9,675 nt of DNA from Dysgonamonadaceae bacterium (GTDB lineage: Bacteria > Bacteroidota > Bacteroidia > Bacteroidales > Azobacteroidaceae): contig JAISKG010000247.1 in the NCBI GenBank assembly GCA_031261015.1, positions 1-9,675 of the forward strand, in the 5' to 3' direction. The translations under genes and the position numbers were made by a program. Under the pieces are notes generated by a model. The model worked only from the letters and a program-made list of their open reading frames with translations, searched no databases and was not told the DNA's origin. Position 1 is the first letter of the stretch. Every line of letters begins with the position of its first letter. Below are positions 1 through 6,640 of this stretch, one piece after another.

Positions 1-115
1 TGAAGCCTGCCTTCAAGGGCGGCTGGGCTTGCAGATTGCTTCCCAGCAAAAGCAGCAGGGAGAAAAGGAGAAAGTTTCTAAACTTGCTTCGGTTTTTAAA
101 TGTTTTTTGTTTCAT
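1..115 (-). CDS. Partial exported protein of unknown function (N-terminal 38 codons)
   Basis: On the minus strand an ATG at 115-113 opens a frame that stays open to the left edge, giving 38 residues. They form a classical Sec signal peptide: a basic n-region (MKQKTFKNRSKFR), a leucine-rich core (FLLFSLLLLLG) and a likely signal peptidase I site in SNLQA-Q after residue 30, followed by QPPLKAGF. The sequence just upstream is A/T-rich (AACAACAAATTTTTT) without a Shine-Dalgarno, as is usual in Bacteroidota. The mature protein therefore reaches the periplasm, outer membrane or outside, but too little is present to name a family. No near-consensus promoter is visible directly upstream. No lipobox cysteine is present, so it is not a lipoprotein. 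Confidence 0.7.
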   Translation of the reverse strand, partial: MKQKTFKNRSKFRNFLLFSLLLLLGSNLQAQPPLKAGF

Positions 116-166
116 AAAAAATTTGTTGTTTTAAGTAAGTTGTTTATTGTTAGTTGTTAGTTTTTT

Positions 167-206
167 TTAAAGTCTTTAACGGCCTTAAGGTCTTCAAAGA
201 CTTTAA
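167..206. repeat. Inverted repeat, 11-bp perfect arms
   Basis: TTAAAGTCTTT (167-177) is the exact reverse complement of AAAGACTTTAA (196-206). The 18-nt loop contains the self-complementary CCTTAAGG (183-190). A run of eight T (161-168) lies at the left side, so on the plus strand the T run precedes the hairpin, and on the minus strand the hairpin is followed by A, not T. It is therefore not a standard intrinsic terminator in either direction. It sits about 50 bp upstream of the left-edge exported gene and could belong to that gene's leader or to the neighbouring repeat element. Confidence 0.6.
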
Positions 207-226
207 GGATAGGGAGGATGACGCGA

Positions 227-452
227 ATGCGCCGAAGGCGCATAATATAGGTAGCCCCGTGCAAGCGGAGCGCAGCGCGGGGTATAGGACAATGCCACGC
301 CTCACCGTCAACCCCGTAGGGGGTTGAACTCCTACGGAGTTCCGGATGGAAGGTGCTGTCTGTGCACCCCGAGCTGCGCCTGACGGCTTGCACGGGGTTA
401 TTAATATGCAACGCCTTCGGCGTTGTAGGGGCGAAAAATTTTTCGCCCCTAC
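227..452. repeat. Palindrome-dense element, possible non-autonomous mobile repeat
   Basis: Five perfect hairpins are packed into 226 bp: ATGCGCC-GAA-GGCGCAT (227-243), TCAACCCC-GTAG-GGGGTTGA (308-327), GAACTCC-TAC-GGAGTTC (326-342), CAACGCC-TTC-GGCGTTG (409-425), and a loopless 28-bp palindrome at 425-452 with arms of GTAGGGGCGAAAAA. They are enclosed by a longer nested symmetry: CCCCGTGCAAGC (255-266) is the exact reverse complement of GCTTGCACGGGG (386-397), and the GCC-GAA-GGC and GCC-TTC-GGC hairpins lie outside these arms, so 227-266 and 386-425 form imperfect terminal inverted repeats of about 40 bp. The element is more GC-rich than its flanks. GGATGA occurs on both sides (216-221, 456-461), a possible but weak target duplication. 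Dispersed palindromic repeats of this kind are known in bacteria; identity with a named family is not established. Confidence 0.6.
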
Positions 453-494
453 GCGGGATGATATAACGCGGTGCGGCATCATGCAACTGCACGC

Positions 495-531
495 AAAAAA
501 GGCCTGCCCCAAATAATTTTGGAACAAGCCT
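495..531 (-). terminator. Intrinsic terminator for leftward transcription
   Basis: Read on the minus strand, GGCTTGTTCC (530-521) pairs over ten positions, including three G-U pairs, with GGGGCAGGCC (510-501). An extra A-T pair (531/500) closes the base and the 10-nt loop is A/T-rich (520-511). The stem is followed directly by TTTTTT (500-495). This is the standard stem plus U-tract arrangement and points leftward. It lies about 260 bp downstream of the leftward promoter at 765-795 and would end a transcript from it before the palindromic element. On the plus strand the T run is absent, so it works in one direction only. Confidence 0.6.
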
Positions 532-563
532 GTATCTCTCTTTAAATAGGAATCCTTTATATT

Positions 564-581
564 CGCGCACGCGCGCGCGTA
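564..581. repeat. Alternating pyrimidine-purine (CG) tract
   Basis: Eighteen bases alternate strictly between pyrimidine and purine, almost all CG with one CA and one TA step. Such tracts favour the left-handed Z form under negative supercoiling, which is established physics; whether it happens here is unknown. The tract lies between the leftward terminator and the (TC)17 microsatellite and contrasts strongly with its A/T-rich surroundings. Confidence 0.7.
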
Positions 582-601
582 ACGATAATTGTGAAAATTG
601 G

Positions 602-730
<129 letters not shown>

Positions 731-764
731 CTTATTTTGTTTCAGTTTTTTGCCTATTAAGTCG

Positions 765-795
765 CAAAGGTACGAGGAATATTTGATTTTGCAAA
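765..795 (-). promoter_or_regulatory. Leftward promoter, TTTG-N19-TACCTTTG
   Basis: On the minus strand TTTG (795-792) is followed after exactly 19 bp by TACCTTTG (772-765). This matches the Bacteroidota housekeeping consensus of a -33 TTTG and a -7 TAnnTTTG. Transcription would start near 757-760 and run left into the candidate small ORF and the terminator at 495-531. Its -33 box abuts that of the uvrA promoter within the palindrome TTTTGCAAAA (787-796). Confidence 0.6.
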
Positions 796-818
796 ATTAA
801 TTTTATTCGTTAATTTTG
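788..818 (+). promoter_or_regulatory. uvrA promoter, TTTG-N19-TAATTTTG
   Basis: TTTG (788-791), a 19-bp spacer and TAATTTTG (811-818) match the Bacteroidota -33/-7 consensus. The start of transcription should fall near 823-826, leaving a leader of only about 11-14 nt before the uvrA ATG at 837. The box also shows that a TTG at 816, in frame with uvrA, lies inside the promoter and cannot be the start codon for this transcript. Confidence 0.65.
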
Positions 819-836
819 TCCTGTTATAATCCAAGC

Positions 837-3671
837 ATGAAAGATTCTATCGAAACAACCGGACAAATCGACGTTCAAGGCGCGCGCGTCCATAATCTGA
901 AAAATATTGATGTGACGATTCCCCGTAATCAACTAACGGTGATCACCGGATTGAGCGGTAGCGGGAAGTCGTCGCTGGCTTTTGATACGATTTTTGCAGA
1001 AGGGCAAAGGCGCTACGTCGAAACATTTTCCTCGTATGCACGCTCGTTTTTGGGCGCATTGGAACGACCGGATGTGGATCAGATTACCGGACTAAGTCCG
1101 GTGATCGCTATCGAACAAAAAACGACGAATCGCAGTCCGCGTTCTACAGTCGGCACGACTACGGAGATCTACGATTTTCTGCGTTTGATGTACGCTCGGG
1201 TAGGAGAGGCCTATTCGTATCAGACAGGCGAAAAAATGGTCAAATATACCGAGGAACAGGTTTTGGATGTGATTATGAGTCAATACGCCGGGCGAAAAGT
1301 TTATTTGCTGGCGCCGGTGGTTCGTAACCGGAAAGGTCATTATAAGGAATTGTTTGAACAATTGCGCAAGCGTGGTTTTTTGAATGTCCGCATCGACGGA
1401 GAATTGACGGAAATGGCGCCGGGACTAAAATTAGACCGGTATAAAAATCATTCGATCGAAGTAGTGATCGATAAGTTGGCGATTTCATCCAAAGACCAGA
1501 AACGCATTCAGGAAAGTGTGAAAACGGCAATGCGGCAAAGTGACGGCCTTATCCTGATTTTGGATCTGGAAACGCAGGAGATCCGCCATTTGAGCCGTCG
1601 GTTGATGTGCCCGACTACCGGATTATCCTACGCCGAGCCTTCGCCGCACAATTTTTCCTTTAATTCGCCTCAGGGCGCGTGTCCGAAGTGTCGTGGTATC
1701 GGGACGGTGAATCAAATCGACCGCGAAAAAATGATTCCCGATCCTAATCAGAACATTTATCAAGGCGGCCTCGCTCCCTTGGGAAAATATCGCGACACCT
1801 TGATTTTCTGGCAAGTAGAAGCGATTTTGAAAAAATACGAAGCCGATTTGAAAACGCCGCTAAAAGAAATTCCCGAAGAAGCGATCGACGAAATCTTGAA
1901 TGGCACGGAAGAACCGCTGGCAATTGAACGGAGCGGCGCAGGCAGTTCTACGTACATGCTTTCGTTTGAAGGCGTTTGCAAATACGTACTGATGCAGCAA
2001 GAACAGAATGCTTCACAAATGGCGCAAAAATGGGCGGATCAGTTTATCCGGCCGATGGTTTGCCCCGAATGCGGCGGCCGGCGGCTGAACCGGGAAGCCT
2101 TGCATTATTTCATCCATGAAAAAAATATTGCCGATCTGGCCGAAATGGATTTGTCGGATTTATCAGCTTGGTTGCAGGATTTAGAAGCGCATTTGAATCC
2201 ACAACAGCAAAAAATTGCTGCTGAGATTCTGAAGGAAATTCGTTCGCGGATTCAATTTTTGTTGGATGTGGGCTTGGATTATTTGTCTTTGAACAGAGCT
2301 TCGGCAAGCTTGTCGGGCGGCGAAAGTCAGCGGATTCGTTTGGCTACACAAATCGGTTCGCAATTGGTCAATGTTTTGTATATCCTTGACGAACCGAGCA
2401 TTGGCTTGCATCAAAAAGACAATATCCGCTTGATCGAATCGTTGAAGCAACTGCGCGATTCGGGAAATTCGGTCATCGTGGTGGAGCACGACAAAGACAT
2501 GATGCTTCAGGCCGATTACATTGTGGATTTAGGCCCGCGCGCAGGACGAAAAGGCGGAGAGGTCGTTTTTGCGGGAACGCCGGCGGAGATGAAGAAAGCC
2601 CAGACGTTGACGGCTGCGTATATCAATGGAAAAGAATCGATTCCGGCGCCGAAACAGCGGCGGCCGGGCAACGGGCAATTTTTGGTTTTGAAAGGCGCTT
2701 CGGGCAATAACCTGAAAAATGTCACGCTCAACCTTCCTTTGGGGCAATTTATCTGTGTGACAGGCGTTTCGGGAAGCGGAAAATCGTCGTTGATCAACGA
2801 AACTTTGCAACCGGTGATCAGTCAGCATTTATATCGCTCGCTGCAAGATCCATTGCCTTATCAATCCATTGAAGGATTGGAACATATCGACAAAATTGTG
2901 AATGTTGACCAATCGCCGATCGGGCGAACGCCCCGTTCCAATGCGGCGACTTATACCGGTATCTTTTCCGATATCCGGAATTTATTTGTCGAACTACCCG
3001 AATCGAAAGTGCGAGGTTACAAGCCGGGGCGGTTCTCATTCAATACGACCGGCGGTCGCTGCGAAACTTGCAACGGCAACGGCTACAAGTCTGTGGAAAT
3101 GAATTTTTTACCTGATGTAATGGTGAAATGCGAAGACTGCCAAGGGAAACGTTACAACCGTGAAACTTTGGAAGTGCGTTACAAGGGAAAATCCATTGCC
3201 GACGTGTTGGATATGACGATCAATATGGCGGTGGATTTTTTCGAGAATATTCCGAATATTAATAGGAAAATCAGAGTTTTACAAGATGTAGGATTAGGTT
3301 ATGTGAAATTAGGGCAATCGGCTACTACGCTTTCCGGCGGCGAAAGTCAGCGTGTAAAATTGGCGGCTGAACTCTCGAAGCGCGACACCGGTAAAACGCT
3401 TTACATCTTAGACGAACCGACAACCGGCTTGCATTTCGACGACATCAAAGTGCTTTTGGAAGTCATTAACCGCTTGGTTGACAAAGGAAACACTATGATC
3501 ATCATCGAACACAACATGGATGTGATCAAATGTGCCGATTATATCATCGACATGGGACCCGAAGGTGGAAAACGCGGTGGAGAAATTTTATTTGCGGGGA
3601 CACCGGAAGCATTGGTGGCGTCGGGGAAGGGTTATACTTCGGCGTTCTTGGCTAAGGAATTGAAACAATAA
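837..3671 (+). CDS. uvrA: UvrA, excinuclease ABC subunit A
   Basis: UvrA is the cytoplasmic damage-recognition ATPase of nucleotide excision repair; as a dimer it finds distorted DNA and loads UvrB. From the ATG at 837 it has 944 residues, the usual family length. Both ABC ATPase modules are complete: Walker A GLSGSGKS (38-45) and GVSGSGKS (643-650), signature LSGGESQR (492-499 and 832-839), and Walker B LYILDEP (514-520 and 855-861). The C-terminal zinc finger keeps all four cysteines (742, 745, 765, 768). The N-terminal zinc finger is altered: it reads CPTT...CPKC, so one cysteine of the first pair is a threonine (Cys258 kept, Cys282 and Cys285 kept). An in-frame TTG at 816 would add seven residues but lies within the promoter, so ATG 837 is preferred. 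The gene is monocistronic, and its stop codon touches the convergent OstA-like gene. No SOS-type operator is recognised upstream. Confidence 0.98.
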   Translation: MKDSIETTGQIDVQGARVHNLKNIDVTIPRNQLTVITGLSGSGKSSLAFDTIFAEGQRRYVETFSSYARSFLGALERPDVDQITGLSPVIAIEQKTTNRSPRSTVGTTTEIYDFLRLMYARVGEAYSYQTGEKMVKYTEEQVLDVIMSQYAGRKVYLLAPVVRNRKGHYKELFEQLRKRGFLNVRIDGELTEMAPGLKLDRYKNHSIEVVIDKLAISSKDQKRIQESVKTAMRQSDGLILILDLETQEIRHLSRRLMCPTTGLSYAEPSPHNFSFNSPQGACPKCRGIGTVNQIDREKMIPDPNQNIYQGGLAPLGKYRDTLIFWQVEAILKKYEADLKTPLKEIPEEAIDEILNGTEEPLAIERSGAGSSTYMLSFEGVCKYVLMQQEQNASQMAQKWADQFIRPMVCPECGGRRLNREALHYFIHEKNIADLAEMDLSDLSAWLQDLEAHLNPQQQKIAAEILKEIRSRIQFLLDVGLDYLSLNRASASLSGGESQRIRLATQIGSQLVNVLYILDEPSIGLHQKDNIRLIESLKQLRDSGNSVIVVEHDKDMMLQADYIVDLGPRAGRKGGEVVFAGTPAEMKKAQTLTAAYINGKESIPAPKQRRPGNGQFLVLKGASGNNLKNVTLNLPLGQFICVTGVSGSGKSSLINETLQPVISQHLYRSLQDPLPYQSIEGLEHIDKIVNVDQSPIGRTPRSNAATYTGIFSDIRNLFVELPESKVRGYKPGRFSFNTTGGRCETCNGNGYKSVEMNFLPDVMVKCEDCQGKRYNRETLEVRYKGKSIADVLDMTINMAVDFFENIPNINRKIRVLQDVGLGYVKLGQSATTLSGGESQRVKLAAELSKRDTGKTLYILDEPTTGLHFDDIKVLLEVINRLVDKGNTMIIIEHNMDVIKCADYIIDMGPEGGKRGGEILFAGTPEALVASGKGYTSAFLAKELKQ

Positions 3672-5258
3672 TCAGCGTTTCCGCCGCTGCCTGTGTTGTG
3701 CCGGAATATCCTCGGTCTTCCGCATCGTCTTCGTAAAAATATCCAGCCTGTCTTTAGGGCGAAGATATTGATAATCAACAAAATCTTGCAGATATTTCTT
3801 TTCGGGAGTAAGATCGGGGATCGGCAGTAGTTCTCCTTGGGGCTGCGGTCGCCAGACAATTCGCGTCGGCTTTCGGTTTTTAATCGTGATTGCCATGAAA
3901 CTGCTTTGTGTGCGATTTTGACCGATCAGCGACGTGCCGCCTTCTTCGATGGGATAATAAATGGATTCGGCATTGCCTTCGATGTCGATTTTGTTTAATT
4001 CTCCAGCAGTAAAATAAGCGTATAAGTTTTTGCCTTTGAGCTGATTATAATATGAACTGTCTGTTTCCTGCAAAGCGAAAGCGTATTTCAAGACTTTGAT
4101 GCGCTCGACGGTGCTGTCGTTAAATAAGATATGAATGGTGTCGCCGGTGAGCTGATAGTCTGTGTTCCAAAGGATTGGATTTTCATACAAGTACAAGATC
4201 GAATCGCGTGTGTGGAATCGCATCGAATCGCACACGCCTTGCAAATCGGTACGGTAGAAGCGTACATTATGAAAAGCTTTTAATTCTTTTTCCGCATCAA
4301 TGGTCTGCATTTGAAGCGTATCGGCGTGCAGGAACAGCGAATCTTGTTGCGAATATTCAATCATTTGTGCGGAATCGGTGGCAAAGGCAAATTGCGTTTT
4401 CTGGTCGAAATAACCGTAATTGCCCGTCAAAAGGATTTTTTTATCCGTATCGTTCAGTTCCATGTGCCGGAAAGCCTCGCCGAATCCGGTTTGCCGGTTA
4501 TAAAACAACGAATCGGCCGTCATGGTTTGTGTTCGCTCCTTGTTGAACACGATGGAGCGGTTGAGCAGTATCGCTTCGTCCGATACCGTGTTGTACCGGC
4601 CGCGATTGGAATAAATCACGCCGCTGTCGGAAGTAATGACCGTCGGGCTGACGATGCTGGCGATTTTCGTGACAGTATGATAAAGTAACGTATCGGTAGT
4701 TAATAAAAATTGTGGATTTTCTAAGTGGACATCTTCTTTGAAAGTGGCGATTTTTGTGCCCGGAGAATATTGTCCGTAAACGGAAGTCAATTCGTTCAGC
4801 GAATCGACCAGCATACCGCCGCTGAAGAAATATCCGATGTTTCTTATTCGGTCGAAGTTGAAATTATCGGTAAAAAGCGTGAGGCTGTTGTTAACCATTC
4901 GTACGTTGTCGCGCATCTTGGCCATGCTTTCGTTGCCGTCGTACATCATATAATCGCCATAAATAAATAATGTATCTCCTTGTTCGATGCGGACGTTGCT
5001 GAAAGCTTCGAGCGAATTGGTGGCTTGATAATAATAGGCGCTGTCGCAATACATGTAAGTGCTGTCGTGCCGGAAAACGACATTACCTCGAAGAATGTGA
5101 ATGTCGGGATTGTTGAATCGTTCAAACACCGTGGAATCGGCATATTCCTCATAGATCCGGGTGGCTTTTCGTCCCGAAGGAGCATTCCGCTGCATCGACA
5201 TAGCTACCCATGCTACGAACAATAGGATAAATAAAACGGTTTTAGAAAATTTATTCAA
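3672..5258 (-). CDS. OstA-like protein (LptA/OstA fold, probable LPS transport factor)
   Basis: This 528-residue protein resembles the OstA-like proteins of Bacteroidota, related to the LptA/LptD-N beta-jellyroll that bridges lipopolysaccharide across the periplasm. Residues 1-22 form a signal peptide or anchor (NKFSK, then TVLFILLFVAWVAM) with no lipobox. The rest is a run of short beta-rich repeats of the type 'NV-x-x-x-x-D-(T/S)-L', for example LRGNVVF (57-63), FSNVRIEQGDTL (86-97), MRDNVRM (115-121), FKEDVHL (173-179) and FHNVRF (329-334). The C-terminal tail is basic (QHRQRRKR). The start is a TTG at 5258, eight bases inside the end of the SurA-like gene; no ATG or GTG lies between the upstream in-frame TGA and this TTG, and the next ATGs would cut off the signal sequence. 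The overlap suggests translational coupling. The stop abuts that of uvrA. The transport role is inferred from the family and the neighbours. Confidence 0.85.
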   Translation of the reverse strand: MNKFSKTVLFILLFVAWVAMSMQRNAPSGRKATRIYEEYADSTVFERFNNPDIHILRGNVVFRHDSTYMYCDSAYYYQATNSLEAFSNVRIEQGDTLFIYGDYMMYDGNESMAKMRDNVRMVNNSLTLFTDNFNFDRIRNIGYFFSGGMLVDSLNELTSVYGQYSPGTKIATFKEDVHLENPQFLLTTDTLLYHTVTKIASIVSPTVITSDSGVIYSNRGRYNTVSDEAILLNRSIVFNKERTQTMTADSLFYNRQTGFGEAFRHMELNDTDKKILLTGNYGYFDQKTQFAFATDSAQMIEYSQQDSLFLHADTLQMQTIDAEKELKAFHNVRFYRTDLQGVCDSMRFHTRDSILYLYENPILWNTDYQLTGDTIHILFNDSTVERIKVLKYAFALQETDSSYYNQLKGKNLYAYFTAGELNKIDIEGNAESIYYPIEEGGTSLIGQNRTQSSFMAITIKNRKPTRIVWRPQPQGELLPIPDLTPEKKYLQDFVDYQYLRPKDRLDIFTKTMRKTEDIPAQHRQRRKR

Positions 5259-6627
5259 TGGTCCAGCCTTTCATTTGGAAATTGCAATTTTTCCAATTAT
5301 CATTGATGCGAATATACGTTTCTTTCTGCTTCTTTTTCAGCCAATTGCTGAGGATCGTCTGTTGCTTTTCGTATTCGACCATCGACTTCAAGGCTTGAAA
5401 ATCGTCAGCCAGGCTTGCTTTGTGTCCTTCCGTTTTGGATTTCAATTTGATAATTGCCATCACTTCCTTTTGCTTGGAATTAATCATACTGAAAGGTTTG
5501 GAAATTTCACCGATTTGCAGTCCGTAAATGGCTTTCGCGATTTCGGGTGCCAGCTCGTCCATTTCAAAATGCGAGGTTCCGATGCGTTCCGAGTAACTGT
5601 TCGGATCTTTTCCTAAGTTCACCATCAAGCCTTTATTGTTGCGAGTATTTTTGTCGTGTGAAATATAAGTAGCGCCTTCTTCAAAGGTGAATTTATTATC
5701 GAGAATATCGGTATAGACCGAATCCAAGCGCAGGCGTGCAGCTTCTAATTCTTTTGCCGAAACTTTGGGTTTCAATAAGATATGACGAACGTTGATACGA
5801 TCGCCGCGTTTTTCAATTAATTGAATAATATGATAGCCGTATTCCGTTTCCACAATGCGCGACACACGTTTCGGATCGTTCAACTCGAAAGCGGCGGCTG
5901 CAAATTCGGGAACCAAAGTTCCTTTACCGACGAAACCTAATTCGCCGCCTCGCTTGGCCGATTCGGTATCTTCCGACCACAAGCGCGCCAAGGACGAAAA
6001 TTCCCGTTGTCCCGAAGTCACTTGTTCGGTATATTCGCGCAAACGCCGTTTGATGTCATCGAGTTCTTCCACCGGTACTTTCGGTTCGACGGTGATAATC
6101 TCTACTTCAACGCTTGTCGGGATAAACGGCAGACTGTCTTGCGGAATGCGATTGTAAAATGTGCGCACGTCCGCCGGCGTGACCTTGATATTGCCAACCA
6201 ATTTTTGCTGCATGGATTGCACCAGACTTTGCTCGCGCACCATCTGCCTCCATTCTTCGCGGATCGCGCTAACGGGCTTACCTAAATATTCTTCCAGTTT
6301 TTCTTTCGAGCCTGTTTGAGTGATACCGTAGTTGATTCGCGCTTCCACTCTTTGTGATACTTGGTTTTCGGAAACTTCGATACTATCTAATTTCGCTTGA
6401 TGCAAATATAGTTTTTGGATGGCCATTTGTTCGGGAATGATGCAATTCGGATCGCCGTTGATCCGTTGCCCTTCAAATTCCATTTGCAAACGCATCGTTT
6501 CCACTTCCGAACGCAGAATCGCATCGTCGCCGACTACCCAAACTACTTCATCAATTACATTGGTTTGTGCTTGCAAACTGACGGAAATTGCGATTAAACC
6601 GCAAAGTATAAACAAAAATTTTCTCAT
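5251..6627 (-). CDS. surA: SurA-like periplasmic chaperone / peptidyl-prolyl isomerase
   Basis: SurA escorts unfolded outer-membrane proteins through the periplasm to the BAM complex. The 458-residue protein starts with a signal peptide cleaved after Ala20 (SVSLQA-Q). Then come a SurA-type N-terminal helical region (about 22-165, VIDEVVWVVGDDAILRSEV at its start), a first parvulin domain (about 172-275, with RGGELGFVGKGTLVPEF and EYGYHIIQL), a second (about 278-396, opening with INVRHILL), and a C-terminal helix that SurA packs against the N-domain. This matches SurA domain order and length. The two parvulin domains look damaged in complementary ways: the first lacks the opening HIL motif (it reads VEVEIITV), the second lacks the closing YGYHII (it reads QKEVMAIIKL). 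Chaperone function is therefore better supported than isomerase activity. The gene begins 13 nt after the lipoprotein gene and overlaps the OstA-like gene by 8 nt. Confidence 0.88.
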   Translation of the reverse strand: MRKFLFILCGLIAISVSLQAQTNVIDEVVWVVGDDAILRSEVETMRLQMEFEGQRINGDPNCIIPEQMAIQKLYLHQAKLDSIEVSENQVSQRVEARINYGITQTGSKEKLEEYLGKPVSAIREEWRQMVREQSLVQSMQQKLVGNIKVTPADVRTFYNRIPQDSLPFIPTSVEVEIITVEPKVPVEELDDIKRRLREYTEQVTSGQREFSSLARLWSEDTESAKRGGELGFVGKGTLVPEFAAAAFELNDPKRVSRIVETEYGYHIIQLIEKRGDRINVRHILLKPKVSAKELEAARLRLDSVYTDILDNKFTFEEGATYISHDKNTRNNKGLMVNLGKDPNSYSERIGTSHFEMDELAPEIAKAIYGLQIGEISKPFSMINSKQKEVMAIIKLKSKTEGHKASLADDFQALKSMVEYEKQQTILSNWLKKKQKETYIRINDNWKNCNFQMKGWTIE

Positions 6628-6640
6628 TTGTGTTCAATTA

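Noticed and set aside
425..452. 28-bp palindrome as a bidirectional intrinsic terminator
   Set aside because: There is no T run after the stem on either strand, and the A5T5 centre is within the arms rather than downstream.
227..452. CRISPR array
   Set aside because: The repeats are inverted hairpins of differing sequence, not regularly spaced direct repeats, and no cas genes are present.
150..570. Two overlapping minus-strand frames of 125 and 137 codons
   Set aside because: They start at TTG/GTG, cross the intrinsic terminator and the whole palindrome element, and overlap each other in different frames. Their composition (Arg/Cys/Pro-rich, then Leu-Lys repeats from the inverted repeat) reflects GC-rich hairpins lacking stop codons.
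816..836. uvrA start at the TTG at 816, adding seven residues
   Set aside because: This TTG is part of the -7 promoter box (811-818), so it would not be in the mRNA. ATG 837 gives a normal UvrA length.
1092..1530. Minus-strand frames inside uvrA
   Set aside because: They are antisense to a well-conserved coding region and show no signal peptide, motif or translation signal of their own. The same applies to the other antisense frames within uvrA.
4175..5616. Plus-strand frames opposite the OstA-like and SurA-like genes
   Set aside because: They are shadows of strongly supported genes on the other strand; no recognisable domain or promoter is present.
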